Shown here piece by piece: positions 7,962 to 17,068 of a DNA stretch of 64,000 nt. How positions within the stretch are numbered: the stretch's first letter is position 1; the number at the start of each line of letters is the position of its first letter. Below the pieces are notes generated by a model, which did no database searches, was not told where the DNA came from, and saw nothing but the letters and a program-made list of their open reading frames with translations. The DNA lies in the NCBI RefSeq assembly GCF_016406105.1, contig NZ_CP066308.1, positions 693,501 through 757,500 on the forward strand, read 5' to 3'. The DNA comes from Brevibacillus composti. GTDB taxonomy: Bacteria; Bacillota; Bacilli; Brevibacillales; Brevibacillaceae. The position numbers and the translations under genes are program-made.

Positions 7962-9808
7962 GTGGAAGATTAAGAATAGCGTCACTAGATATGATTGCCG
8001 ACCGGACAGAAAAATTAAAGCAGCTTTTTCCCGAGGTTTTTTCGCGAGGGCAAAGTTGATTTAATCATCTTAAAGAAGTTTTGGGAGAATTGGTGGATAA
8101 CCGCAAAGAACGCTACGTACTGACCTGGGCCGGGAAAAGTGAGGCGATACAAAACATACAAGTTCCTAGTGTCGGGACCCTCCTTCCGGTTCCGGAACAA
8201 TCCATCCACTTTGATACATCCGAAAATGCCATTATTGAAGGAGATAATTTGGAAGTATTGAAGCTGCTGCAAAAAAGCTATTATGGCAAGATTAAAATGA
8301 TTTATATCGACCCGCCTTACAATACGGGCAATGAATTCATTTATCCGGATAACTTCAGAGAGGGTTTGGAAGAATACTTGCGTTTCTCGGGACAGACTGA
8401 TGAAAATGGCATCCGGTTGAGCACAAATGCGGAAACAAATGGCCGCTATCACTCCAACTGGCTGAACATGATGTACCCACGTTTGTTTCTGGCGAGAAAC
8501 TTGCTCAAAGAAGATGGAATTATATGCATTTCCATTGACGATCATGAGATCAAAAACCTAAGAGCGTTACTTGATGAAATTTTCGGGGAAGAAAATCACG
8601 TTATCACTACTGTTTGGCACAGGCGACAAAATGCGGACAATAGAAACCTGACAAATGCATCAACGGATCATGAATATATTGTTGTGTATCAAAAAACTCA
8701 AAAAGGAACGCTCAGAGGAAAAGATATTGATATTTCGAAATATCAAAACCCCGATAATGATCCCAGGGGACCATGGGCAAGTATTGATTTAACAGGTTTA
8801 GCAACTAAAGAACAACGACCTAACTTACATTTCGATATCATTGATCCAGAGACGGGCATTGCTTATCCACCTAATCCAGCCAGAGGATGGTCAAAATCAA
8901 AAGAAACAATAGATCAAATGATCCAAAATAATGAAATACTTTTTCCAAAGAATCCAAATGGAAGGCCGCGGCAGAAGAAGTTTTTAAGAGATCTCCAAAG
9001 TAGCACTACGGGTTTTTCATCAATTTTAAAAGATGTTGGTTTTACTACTGACGGAACACGGGAAGTTACAGAGTTGCTTGGAGAAAGAATCTTTGCTTAC
9101 CCAAAACCTACAGAACTAATAAAAACGTTTATTGATCAATGTACGGGAGAAAACGACATCGTCCTCGACTTCTTCGCAGGTTCCGGAACAACGGCTCAAG
9201 CCGTTCTGGAATTAAACCGTCAGGATGGAGGCAATCGCAAATTTATCCTTGTTCAGCTTCCCGAACCGATAGATCGGCAGGACTACCCTACAATCGTTGA
9301 AATCACCAAGGAACGTGTCCGCCGCGTGATTGCGAAAATCAATCAAGAAGAAGAAAACGAACTGGATCTTGCGGATGTTCATACCCAGGATCGCGGCTTT
9401 AAAGTATTCAAACTTTCTTCAAGCAACTTTAAAATTTGGGATGGTTCGTTCGAGAACATTCCGAATGCGCAAGTTTTGGTCGAACAGCTTACCCTTTTTG
9501 CTGATAATGTTCAACCTGGCCGTTCGAAGCTGGATATGCTGTATGAAATCCTGCTGAAATCAGGCTTTCAACTTTCGGAACGAATTGCTCCTGTCCTTGC
9601 CCTTGGCGAAACCGTTTATTCCGTTGCCGATGGAAGCCTTCTCGTCTGTCTTGCGGAGACTCTAACAGAAGAACTTGTCCGAGGCATGATCGAACTAGAG
9701 CCTGATTCAGTCATATGTCTTGACTCGGCATTTCATGGCAACGATCCTTTAAAAACGAATGCGGTGCTGGAGATGAAGTCTCATGACATCGAATTTCGGA
9801 CCGTATAG
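7958..9808 (+). pseudogene. mod: Type III DNA methyltransferase (Mod) with in-frame TGA
   Basis: The gene starts at ATG 7958 within the helicase stop codon (ATGA) and should encode about 616 residues of a beta-class N6-adenine methyltransferase. The order is DPPYNTG (nt about 8309-8329) first, then the SAM-binding FFAGSGTTAQ (about 9170-9200), as in type III Mod proteins. After 33 codons there is an in-frame TGA at 8057-8059; codons after it (FNHLKEVLGELVDNR) resume the family pattern in the same frame. The damage fits one extra G at 8048-8050 and one missing T at 8060-8062, which cancel out but create the stop. Re-initiation at TTG 8081 would give a 575-residue protein with both catalytic motifs, so partial function is possible. 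A sequencing error is an alternative. Confidence 0.85.
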
Positions 9809-9820
9809 GAGTGTGTTTTT

Positions 9821-9931
9821 GTGAAGATTCAATTTGACAATCAGCAGCCGCACCAATTGGAAGCTGTTCAGGCGGTTGTCGATCTGTTTAGAGGCCAGCC
9901 CTTGCAACGCGGCGAATATGAGTATGAGTAA
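9821..9931 (+). pseudogene. res: Type III restriction subunit (Res), N-terminal stub
   Basis: GTG 9821 lies 12 bases after the mod stop and opens 36 codons beginning MKIQFDNQQPHQLEAVQAVV, the typical N-terminus of type III Res subunits that leads into the helicase core (LEAVQAVVDLFRGQP). The frame ends at TAA 9929-9931, where the ISLre2-family element begins. The Walker motifs and the nuclease domain are absent, so no restriction enzyme can be made from this copy. I see no continuation of Res on the far side of the insertion sequence. Confidence 0.8.
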
Positions 9932-9933
9932 AA

Positions 9934-11515
9934 TGTTCGTGGGCAAACCGAAAAGAAATTTTTGAAGAAAAATCAGTTGGAGGGTATAGAAAAGGGCTTC
10001 TCTTCTTGGTAAAGTGTAAAGCGCCAAAACCAAACACACCAAGGAGGAGAAACCCTGTGAGCAAGTTTACCACGGAATTTCCCACAATGAAAGAGCTTGA
10101 AACGTTGTTGTTTCGAACGTTGCAGGAACAGTTCGCTGCCGGTATGGCTTATATTTTGGAAGCGTTGGACGAGTATCTGATGCATCAACGGGATCATTCA
10201 CGCTTTCGGCTGAAGGACCAACGAGAAGTCCAGATCGACACGCTCTTTGGTACGGTTCGATTCAAACGGCGATTGTATCAGGATCGCGTGAAGGGTCAAC
10301 ATGTGTATTTGTTGGATCGTATGCTGGCCTTTGACGGGCGGGAGAAGCTAAGCCCGTTTTTGGAAGAGATAGCGATCGAATTTGCTAGCCAAGGCCCCTC
10401 GTACCGGGACAGCGCAAAACGCTTGGAAGCGTTACTGGGGTATCGGGTACTGAGCCATGAGGCCATTCGGGACAAACTAATCACGCGGGTTGAACAAGCA
10501 TCAACCATCGTGTCGAAAGCGACCCGAAGGTCGGTTCGCGTATTGTTTGTGGAAGTGGATGGACTTTACACCTCATTGCAGAGGCAACGCCAGCGGGGAA
10601 TGGAAAATCGAATGGCGATTGTGCACGAAGGATGGGAACAAGAGGGGGACCGAGTGCGGCTTAGGTCGAAACGCCATTACCTGCATACGACGAAGGGAGA
10701 GTTCTGGGAAGGGTTTGGCGACTTTCTGGTTCGTCATTACGACATGGATGAAAACACATGGATCGTAGTCAATGGGGATGGGGCCAATTGGATTGGAGAA
10801 TGCGAATCCTACTTTCACCGCTGTATTTACACACTGGATCGCTTTCATGTGGCGCGAGAATTGCGCCGATTCCTGGGTCAGTTGCCAGAGACGTGGCAGA
10901 CGGTAAGGCAGGCGTTGGCGGCCTTTGAAGCGGATATCTTGCTGGCGACAGTAGAGTCCGTACCGGAGGAAAAGATTCTGGAAGAGCACCGGAACGAATG
11001 GCGGAAATACGTGGCCTATTTACGGCGGCATCGAAGGCATCTTATCGACTATCGAAAGGTTCTGGGTGAAGCTGGTATCGACACGACGGGCATGCGTCCA
11101 ATGGGGAGTGCGGAAGCGCAAATGCGGGTGATGGCAAAAAGGACCAAACGAGGCGGCTACAGTTGGAGTGTACGGGGAGTACAAGCGATGTTGCGAGCCA
11201 TTATGGCACGACAAGAGGGAAGTCGTTTGAGCGGCCAGGCGATAGCGAAGAAGCAAGTGTTACAGCCCAACCCAATGGTCCGAGTGAAGGACTTGCTACG
11301 GGAAGTGAAAGAGCAGGCAAAAGGCTATATAAACGGGACGATCCGCCTGTTGCACGGGCCATATCAAAGCAGCCCTACCGGGCTGGCCTTAAAAGCCCTT
11401 CGCGGATGAGGCAAAAATCGAGTGGAAGAAAGGAATCATACAAAAATAAAGCGCTTTCAAGAAGAGGAAACCAGAAGTCTTATTTTGGAGACAAAAAAAT
11501 CCTGCCCACTATGGC
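9934..11515 (+). mobile_element. ISLre2-family insertion sequence
   Basis: About 1.58 kb, the usual size for this family, with one transposase gene. Candidate ends share a short inverted match: TTCGTGGGCAAACC near 9935 on the left, and TAGTGGGCAGGATT on the complement near 11500-11515 on the right. Exact ends and a target duplication could not be fixed by eye. It separates the res stub from everything downstream. Confidence 0.75.
10057..11409 (+). CDS. ISLre2-family transposase
   Basis: 450 residues from GTG 10057, chosen because AAGGAGGAG lies 8-10 bases upstream; the frame stays open to 10006 without another good site. The protein has the ISLre2 (UPF0236) layout: an N-terminal helical region with FGTVRFKRRLYQD, a SPFLEEIAIEFASQGPSYRD segment, then the catalytic region with LFVEVDGLYTSLQ and VVNGDGANWI, which probably supply acidic residues, and a C-terminal RTKRGGYSWSVRGVQAM segment. 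It appears full length with no frameshift, so the element may be active. Confidence 0.9.
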   Translation: MSKFTTEFPTMKELETLLFRTLQEQFAAGMAYILEALDEYLMHQRDHSRFRLKDQREVQIDTLFGTVRFKRRLYQDRVKGQHVYLLDRMLAFDGREKLSPFLEEIAIEFASQGPSYRDSAKRLEALLGYRVLSHEAIRDKLITRVEQASTIVSKATRRSVRVLFVEVDGLYTSLQRQRQRGMENRMAIVHEGWEQEGDRVRLRSKRHYLHTTKGEFWEGFGDFLVRHYDMDENTWIVVNGDGANWIGECESYFHRCIYTLDRFHVARELRRFLGQLPETWQTVRQALAAFEADILLATVESVPEEKILEEHRNEWRKYVAYLRRHRRHLIDYRKVLGEAGIDTTGMRPMGSAEAQMRVMAKRTKRGGYSWSVRGVQAMLRAIMARQEGSRLSGQAIAKKQVLQPNPMVRVKDLLREVKEQAKGYINGTIRLLHGPYQSSPTGLALKALRG

Positions 11516-11671
11516 TTGACTCACACCCAGTTGCTGACGGAATTGCCTGTCCAATCGTTGCTGAATATAATGACCTTATCATTGAAAAGGAAAAAGGATG
11601 CCTCCCAAGAAGTGGGCCTGCGGTAACAGGTCCACGGGATGCATCCCCAAATGTTTATGGCATGATTTAAA
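11516..11671. other. 156-bp spacer between two insertion sequences
   Basis: Unassigned DNA between the ISLre2 and IS21 elements. One forward frame reads like coding sequence (THTQLLTELPVQSLLN, then a basic segment) and ends at a TAA near 11634, but no family is recognised. GGATGC (11596-11601) and GCATCC (11641-11646) form a loose inverted repeat. It is probably a relic of the restriction locus or of another element. Confidence 0.3.
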
Positions 11672-11783
11672 TGTACTAAATGGCAGCTAATTTATGCTCA
11701 TATTAAAAAGAGCCACTTGCCAACATCTATTAAAAAACATACACTCCCCGTTGGGCATAACGTTCATGGGAGGTATATAGGAG

Positions 11784-13295
11784 ATGTTAGCAATGGCTGA
11801 AGTCAATTATATCAGACATGAAACAAACACAAAAGGTCGCTCCTACTCTTCTGTTGCAAGACAGATGAATATGGATCGCAGGACAATCAAGAAGTATTCG
11901 GAGATGGAGGATTTCAATCAGGAGGTGAAGTCTGTACAGACAAGGAAAGCCAATGTAATGGATCCGGTTAAACCAATCGTTGATCAATGGCTACTTGAAG
12001 ATATGGGGAAGAAAAAGAAGTTCAGAAGAACCGCAAAGCGAATCTATACTCTTCTCGTTTCGGAACATGGATTCCAAGGCTCTGACCGTACGATTCGTGC
12101 CTATGTGGCGAAAAGGAAAGCCGCCTTATTGGACGAGAGCAATGACACTGCCTTACCGTTAGAGGCGAAGGCCGGCACAGCACAGGTAGATTTTGGGGAA
12201 GCTCCTTTTAAGCACAGGGGAAAAGAGGTCATCTTGCCCTTCCTCGTCCTCTCATTCCCTTACAGCAATTCATTCCTGTTTCAAGTGTTCCCTTCCCAAA
12301 ACCGGGAGTGTTTTCTACAAGGACTGACGAACATGTTCGCCTTTCTAGAAGGCGTGCCGCATACGATCCGTTTCGATAACCTGTCACCTGCGGTGAAGAA
12401 AGTGCTGCCAAACGGGGAACGGCAAGTAACAGAGGAATTCGCTCGTTTTGTTGCCCATTATGGCTTCCAATATGAATTCTGCAATCCGGGAAGCGGAAAC
12501 GAGAAAGGGCACGTGGAAGCGATGGTCAAATACATACGAAACAACTATCTGTTGCCGGAAATCCACTATGAAGACCTGTCGGTCTTGAATGAGAAGACCC
12601 TGAATTGGAGCCTGGGGGATCGGAAACGTTGCCACTATGAAAAGGATACCCTGATTGCCGAACTATATTTGGAAGACAAGGAGCGCTTCCTCCAACTGCC
12701 CGGTAAAGCGTACGAATGCGTTCGGTTCGAGCAGGTCAAAGCGGATAAATACGGAATCGTCCGTATTGACCAAAAGCAATATTCCACTTCGCCACGCTTT
12801 GCGGGACAAGCGGTCTTGGCGAAGATCTCATTTGATACGATCTCGCTTCTGAACGAGGAAAATGAAGTGATCGTACGCCACCCCAGATTATATGGGGAGA
12901 CAAAGAAGTCGATGGACTGGCAACCTTATCTGACCTTGATGGCAAAGAGGCCAACCGCTTTGAAATACAGCTCATTCTACGATCAATTGCCGGAGGAATG
13001 GAAAGCCTTTTTCGGTGAATGTACAGTCGAGGAGAAACGGAATGCTCTCCAACTTTTATCCGTCATATTAAAGGAACAGGATTTCGACATATCTCTACAA
13101 GCCCTACGGATTGCATCCGAACATGGACATCCTACCACGGAATCCATCAAGCACGTCTATTATCAGCTTGTGAATGGACGAGGCATTCGAGAAACACTGT
13201 CGCTTCCGCCTTCAGTGCCATCAACTAGAAATTCAAGCAGAGGCCTCTCTCATTATGATCGGTTGATGATTATGCCAGGAGGTGAGCAGCGGTGA
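11784..13295 (+). CDS. istA: IS21-family transposase IstA
   Basis: 503 residues from ATG 11784 behind GGGAGG; ATG 11793 is an alternative. An N-terminal HTH (SSVARQMNMDRRTIKKYS) is followed by an rve-type DDE core: the first Asp in AQVDFGEAP, the second in IRFDNLSPAV, and the Glu in GNEKGHVEAMV. The C-terminal region is a beta-rich IstA domain. It catalyses strand transfer together with the IstB helper. The end overlaps istB by 4 bases, as is typical of the family. Confidence 0.93.
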   Translation: MLAMAEVNYIRHETNTKGRSYSSVARQMNMDRRTIKKYSEMEDFNQEVKSVQTRKANVMDPVKPIVDQWLLEDMGKKKKFRRTAKRIYTLLVSEHGFQGSDRTIRAYVAKRKAALLDESNDTALPLEAKAGTAQVDFGEAPFKHRGKEVILPFLVLSFPYSNSFLFQVFPSQNRECFLQGLTNMFAFLEGVPHTIRFDNLSPAVKKVLPNGERQVTEEFARFVAHYGFQYEFCNPGSGNEKGHVEAMVKYIRNNYLLPEIHYEDLSVLNEKTLNWSLGDRKRCHYEKDTLIAELYLEDKERFLQLPGKAYECVRFEQVKADKYGIVRIDQKQYSTSPRFAGQAVLAKISFDTISLLNEENEVIVRHPRLYGETKKSMDWQPYLTLMAKRPTALKYSSFYDQLPEEWKAFFGECTVEEKRNALQLLSVILKEQDFDISLQALRIASEHGHPTTESIKHVYYQLVNGRGIRETLSLPPSVPSTRNSSRGLSHYDRLMIMPGGEQR

Positions 13296-14011
13296 GAAGC
13301 CTCATTGAAGAGCATGCCAAGCGTTTGAAATTAAGTTGGATACGGGAGAATTATCACGCGGTGGAAGCTGAAACACATGAAGAATTTCTGCTCTGCTTAT
13401 TCGAAAGGGAAATACAGCAACGAGAGGAACGGAAGCTCAATCTCCTTCTCAGTCAATCCTGTTTGCCGGATATATCTGGCAAGCAGCTAGAATGGCACGG
13501 TATTCATATGAATGGAAACATTACAAAGGAAGAAATCTTGCAAGGCAGGTTCATAGAGAGAAAAGAGAATTTAATCCTATATGGAGGCGTCGGGGTCGGG
13601 AAAACGCTTATGGCAGCCTTGGCAGGCTGGAACTGCATCCAAAAAAGCCAAAAACGGGTGCGCTTCTATACAGTCGCTCAACTCGTGAACAGCCTGTTAG
13701 AGGTTAACGAGAAAGGAACTCTCGGTAGGCTGTTTAAACAAATAGAGAGCCTGGATCTATTAATTCTTGATGAATTAGGCTATGTACCCCTTCACAAGCA
13801 AGGAGCAGAATTACTGTTTCAAGTGATCAATCTGTGTTATGAAAAGCGTAGTGTCATCATAACCACGAACTTACAGTTCGGCCAATGGAATCACGTTTTT
13901 GGCGATCCAATACTGACGGAAGCATTCATTGATCGTCTCATTCACTATTCGCATTTGATTGTTTTTAATCGTGATAGTTTTCGTCATAAGGATTCACTGA
14001 TGAATCGATGA
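13292..14011 (+). CDS. istB: IS21-family helper ATPase IstB
   Basis: 239 residues from GTG 13292, overlapping the istA stop, with GGAGGTGAG upstream. It is a DnaC-like AAA+ ATPase: Walker A YGGVGVGKTLM (about residues 97-107), Walker B LLILDELGYVP (about 153-163), sensor TTNLQF and a C-terminal DRLIHYSHLI segment. IstB binds target DNA and stimulates IstA. It is full length and shows no mutation in its ATPase motifs. Confidence 0.93.
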   Translation: MRSLIEEHAKRLKLSWIRENYHAVEAETHEEFLLCLFEREIQQREERKLNLLLSQSCLPDISGKQLEWHGIHMNGNITKEEILQGRFIERKENLILYGGVGVGKTLMAALAGWNCIQKSQKRVRFYTVAQLVNSLLEVNEKGTLGRLFKQIESLDLLILDELGYVPLHKQGAELLFQVINLCYEKRSVIITTNLQFGQWNHVFGDPILTEAFIDRLIHYSHLIVFNRDSFRHKDSLMNR

Positions 14012-14077
14012 TACCCTGGTTGGCAAGTGTGCATTTTTAATTGCCAAACGGTACATTTTCTACTTGCCAAATACACA

Positions 14078-14478
14078 GTGAAAATCGGACGAACTTTTGG
14101 TGGCATCCATTCATTCTTGAACTTGTTCATACCGTTAGTAGCAGCGGAGATTGACAGAGTCGTAGTAGTGCTCTGGCATTTCAATGAAGGAAACAACCAA
14201 TACCTCTCATAGGGAAGGGGTTGCGTAACTATGAGAGGTTCAGGATATATCCGCGTATGGAAATTTTTATCTAACCCGCCTGATATTGGAGACTTGTTCA
14301 AGGGCGGCAGACAACAGTAAGCGTTACATCAAAAGTTCGTGAAGAAGCACCAAGGGATAAGCAAATGATTACTGAAGACGCGCCCTGCACAGGTTATCTC
14401 ACAGTGGCCGACACGCGAGTCATGTAGAGCCTGCGTATCGCTCACGAGGAAGCAGCACATTGAAAGGGGGAAATGAAC
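14078..14478. other. Non-coding segment with one hairpin, island border
   Basis: About 400 bases with no gene. ACCTCTCATAG (14202-14212) pairs with CTATGAGAGGT (14229-14239), an 11-bp stem with a 16-base loop and no T-run. A forward frame ending at the TAG near 14424 has a coding-like stretch (MITEDAPCTGYLTVADTR) but no recognisable family; it is probably a gene remnant. Base composition rises in GC from here, so this is a likely island border. Confidence 0.35.
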
Positions 14479-15042
14479 ATGACCACTAAAAAAGAGTTAT
14501 CGCCCGAACAACGTGAAGACCTACTCCAAACAGTAAAAGCCCGCTTTGAGAAAAACATGAACCGCCACCAAGGTCTTGAATGGGCTCACGTACAAGCAAA
14601 GCTCGAAGCGCATCCTGAAAAACTGTGGTCGCTCCATGAAATGGAGAGAACGGGCGGCGAACCGGATGTTGTTGATTATGACGAGAAGACGGGCGCGTAC
14701 ATTTTTTACGATTGTTCAGCGGAAAGTCCCAAAGGTCGCAGAAGTGTTTGTTACGACCGTGAAGCGCTGGAGTCCAGGAAAGAACATAAACCGCAAAATA
14801 GCGCGATGGATATGGCGGCTGACATGGGCATTGAGATCTTGACAGAAGAACAATACCGGAAGCTGCAGAAACTGGGAAACTTCGATTTAAAAAGTTCGAG
14901 CTGGGTGAAAACACCCGCTAACATTCGAAAACTCGGCGGGGCCATCTTTTGCGATCGCCGCTACGACACGGTCTTCGTGTACCACAATGGAGCAGAATCC
15001 TACTATGGTGCAAGAGGGTTCCGCGGCTCGCTACGGGTCTAA
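14479..15042 (+). CDS. DUF4256 family protein
   Basis: 187 residues from ATG 14479, which lies 8 bases after AAAGGGGG; ATG 14473 is too close to that site. The protein has no signal peptide. It carries the DUF4256 pattern: an N-terminal helical part (ERTGGEPDVV preceded by LEAHPEKLWSLHEM), a central DEKTGAYIFYDCSAESPKGRRS strand region and a C-terminal SSWVKTPANIRKLGGA-FCDRRYD region with YGARGFRGSLRV at the end. The family is widespread in bacteria, and I know of no established function. It is transcribed alone and ends at a strong terminator. Confidence 0.8.
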   Translation: MTTKKELSPEQREDLLQTVKARFEKNMNRHQGLEWAHVQAKLEAHPEKLWSLHEMERTGGEPDVVDYDEKTGAYIFYDCSAESPKGRRSVCYDREALESRKEHKPQNSAMDMAADMGIEILTEEQYRKLQKLGNFDLKSSSWVKTPANIRKLGGAIFCDRRYDTVFVYHNGAESYYGARGFRGSLRV

Positions 15043-15111
15043 AATACTGGGGAGCAGACGCTCTGGTGTCGAATGAAAAAGGCAGCGGAAGTTACGGGAT
15101 CATCCAAGTCA

Positions 15112-15161
15112 AGCGGCAAACAGCCCCTAATCGATTGGAGAGATAGGGGCTGTTTGCCGCT
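15112..15161 (+). terminator. Terminator with perfect 18-bp stem
   Basis: AGCGGCAAACAGCCCCTA (15112-15129) pairs perfectly with TAGGGGCTGTTTGCCGCT (15144-15161) around a 14-base loop, followed by TACTTTTTA. It ends the DUF4256 transcript. The remaining stretch to 15399 has no gene; it holds the leader of the acetyltransferase gene. Confidence 0.85.
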
Positions 15162-15399
15162 TACTTTTTAGATGAAATACGATCAAGCGGTCTTTTTCAT
15201 TTTCACATGACGCTATTCATCTTCCATTAACGTTAAAAAAGGGAAGTTCTTTGTATGGCCATTTTGCTCGCCCGAATGAACAGTGGGAGTCCGAATGAAC
15301 AAAGGGGCTATAGGGGAAATCAACAGATTCTAGTGGTTTAAAACGCTTATCACTGTTGGTAAAGCTGAATGACACACAGTCCCGAGGAGGTCTAATCAA

Positions 15400-15867
15400 T
15401 TGACGATTACATTAAAACCGGTCACGAGAGATAATTGGCTTGAGGCACTGGCATTGCAGGTAAATCAGGAGCAGAGCGGTTTTGTGCCAACAGTCGCTGT
15501 TTCACTCGCAAAAGTTCATATAAAACCTGACGGAGATGAGGTGGAGTATCTTCCTTTTGCCATCTACAATGGGGAGACGATGGTCGGGTTTATGATGCAT
15601 GCATTTGTAGAAAGAACTGCAAATATGTATTGGATTAACGGTTTCCTGATCGATTCGAAGTATCAAGGAAAAGGATATGGAAAGGCTGCTTTGGAGCAGA
15701 TGATTGCTTATATTACCAATCGTTTTTCTCAGTGTGAAGAAATCCGGCTTACGGTATACCCCCATAACGAGATTGCTTATCGGCTATACCAAAGTGTCGG
15801 ATTTGTCGAGACAGGCGAGCGTTTGGGAGAAGAACTGGTTCTCCGGCGTCCAAATGTTTCTGCCTAG
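15400..15867 (+). CDS. GNAT acetyltransferase, spermine/spermidine (BltD) type
   Basis: 155 residues from TTG 15400, chosen for the upstream CGAGGAGG. GNAT fold: N-terminal LKPVTRDNWLEAL, then strand 4 and motif A with the acetyl-CoA loop YQGKGYGKAAL (about residues 87-97), and motif B LTVYPHNEIAYRLYQSVGF. The N-terminal RDNWLEALALQV and central AIYNGETMVGFMM segments resemble the BltD/PaiA-like polyamine acetyltransferases of Bacilli, so it probably transfers acetyl groups from acetyl-CoA to a polyamine. The substrate is inferred from resemblance only. It is a single-gene unit ending at the hairpin at 15942-15971. Confidence 0.8.
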   Translation: MTITLKPVTRDNWLEALALQVNQEQSGFVPTVAVSLAKVHIKPDGDEVEYLPFAIYNGETMVGFMMHAFVERTANMYWINGFLIDSKYQGKGYGKAALEQMIAYITNRFSQCEEIRLTVYPHNEIAYRLYQSVGFVETGERLGEELVLRRPNVSA

Positions 15868-15941
15868 TGCACTCATGCGGAGAGTGTAACGCTAGCGGTG
15901 AGGAAGGACAATGAAATCGGAGACGCATGGATAGCTATGAG

Positions 15942-15971
15942 AAAAGGAGGGGGAGATAAACCTCTCCTTTT
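15942..15971 (+). terminator. Terminator after GNAT gene
   Basis: AAAAGGAG (15942-15949) pairs with CTCCTTTT (15964-15971); the next bases add an imperfect GGG/CCT extension. Placed 75 bases after the acetyltransferase stop. Confidence 0.7.
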
Positions 15972-16338
15972 GTGTTAACTAGCAAGATGACAGGCACTCA
16001 GGAAGATATCGCGATCGATAACCTGGCGTCGCCGCTTGCCGGGAATGCGATCACGCCGAACCGTTGCGACGTGAGATTCTCCGAGAGGAATTATGGGCCG
16101 CGTGGTGAACCTTATCTCAATAACAGAGGAATATCGGAACATCGGCGGCTATAAAATTTACGAAGCCAGCTGGTTCTACGAGGGCAAAATAACCGGAATG
16201 TCGATTGATCCGAGTCCTCTCTTGTCTGGCGAGGCTTGCGGTCCGCTGCAATGTCAGCCGCTGTTTGCATGCCAGCGTGCAAGGCTCGGTTTTCTGAAAG
16301 AGAAAGATTTCTGAACGTCCCGAAAGGAGCTGTTTTCC
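15972..16338. other. Non-coding or decayed segment before DinB-like gene
   Basis: About 370 bases. Several open frames exist on both strands (for example 16093-16314 forward), but none has a ribosome binding site or family character. Phrases such as YKIYEASWFYEGKITGMS look protein-like, so this may be a decayed gene. The ribosome binding site for the next gene is AAAGGAG at about 16322. Confidence 0.3.
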
Positions 16339-16866
16339 ATGAATTTTTCCATGAGCGAAGCAATCGAGGTCTTGGAGCGCACCCCGCAATCCTTGGCCCA
16401 TCTGCTGGCGGGTTTGTCAGACAGCTGGCTGCAATGCAATGAAGGCGAAGAGACTTGGAATGCCAGGGAAGTCATCGAGCACCTGGTCGAAGCGGAGAAG
16501 TGGAACTGGATCCCGCGGTTGGAAATGATCCTGCAAGACGGCGAGAGCAACTCCTTCCCACCGTTTGACCGCTTTTCCCACTTGCAAAAAAGCGCGGATT
16601 CCTCACTGGAAGAAAAGCTGCAGGAATTCCAATCGCTCCGCACGGAAAATTTGCAGAAATTGAAAGAACTGATCCGGCCCGAGCATCTGGAGCTGACGGG
16701 CGTCCATCCCGCCCTTGGTCCGGTCAAGGCAAGAGAGGTGATCTCGACGTGGGTGGTTCATGATCTGACGCACACCGCGCAAATCGTCCGGGTGATGGCG
16801 GGCCGGTATCGTGCAGACGTCGGGCCGTGGATCGAATACTTGGGCATTTTGAAAAAGAGAGGGTAA
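16339..16866 (+). CDS. DinB-superfamily protein
   Basis: 175 residues from ATG 16339 behind AAAGGAGC. It is a four-helix DinB/YfiT-like protein: an N-terminal helix ([17 protein letters not shown]), the first metal-ligand His in [11 protein letters not shown], and the distal pair in [16 protein letters not shown]. These proteins bind a divalent metal through three histidines; some members transfer small thiols and others have no known reaction. The substrate is unknown here. It is followed at once by a terminator, so it is probably a monocistronic gene. Confidence 0.85.
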   Translation: MNFSMSEAIEVLERTPQSLAHLLAGLSDSWLQCNEGEETWNAREVIEHLVEAEKWNWIPRLEMILQDGESNSFPPFDRFSHLQKSADSSLEEKLQEFQSLRTENLQKLKELIRPEHLELTGVHPALGPVKAREVISTWVVHDLTHTAQIVRVMAGRYRADVGPWIEYLGILKKRG

Positions 16867-16904
16867 AGGCTCCTGCCAAAATGGGCGGATGACCGGTTTT
16901 ACCG

Positions 16905-16947
16905 AGAAGCTCAAGCTGAATTCCGGCGTGAGCTTCTTTCTTTTTTC
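16905..16947 (+). terminator. Terminator after DinB-like gene
   Basis: AGAAGCTCA (16905-16913) pairs with TGAGCTTCT (16929-16937), followed by TTCTTTTTTC. Confidence 0.8.
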
Positions 16948-17068
16948 TAGATTCAAGAAAAAGGGGGAAACAAAAACGCCAATCCAACCGTAGAAAAAAG
17001 AGAAAGGGTGTAACGCCCATCCATAAGATCTGACAAGGCGAAAACAAGTCTTACGGGAGGCTGTTCTA

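Larger units (their letters stand above)
11672..14077 (+). mobile_element. IS21-family insertion sequence (istA-istB)
   Basis: About 2.4 kb. The left end begins TGTACTAAATGGCAGC (11672) and has an inner CCACTTGCCAAC (about 11714-11725). The complement of the right end has TGTATTTGGCAAG at the border (14077 inward), TGTACCGTTTGGCAA inside it, and CACACTTGCCAACC near 14020. Multiple nested terminal repeats of this kind are normal for IS21 and are bound by IstA. Exact borders and a target duplication are uncertain. Confidence 0.8.

Noticed and set aside
16093-16314. 73-codon forward frame
   Set aside because: Parts look protein-like, but there is no RBS, no family and the frame breaks up on both sides.
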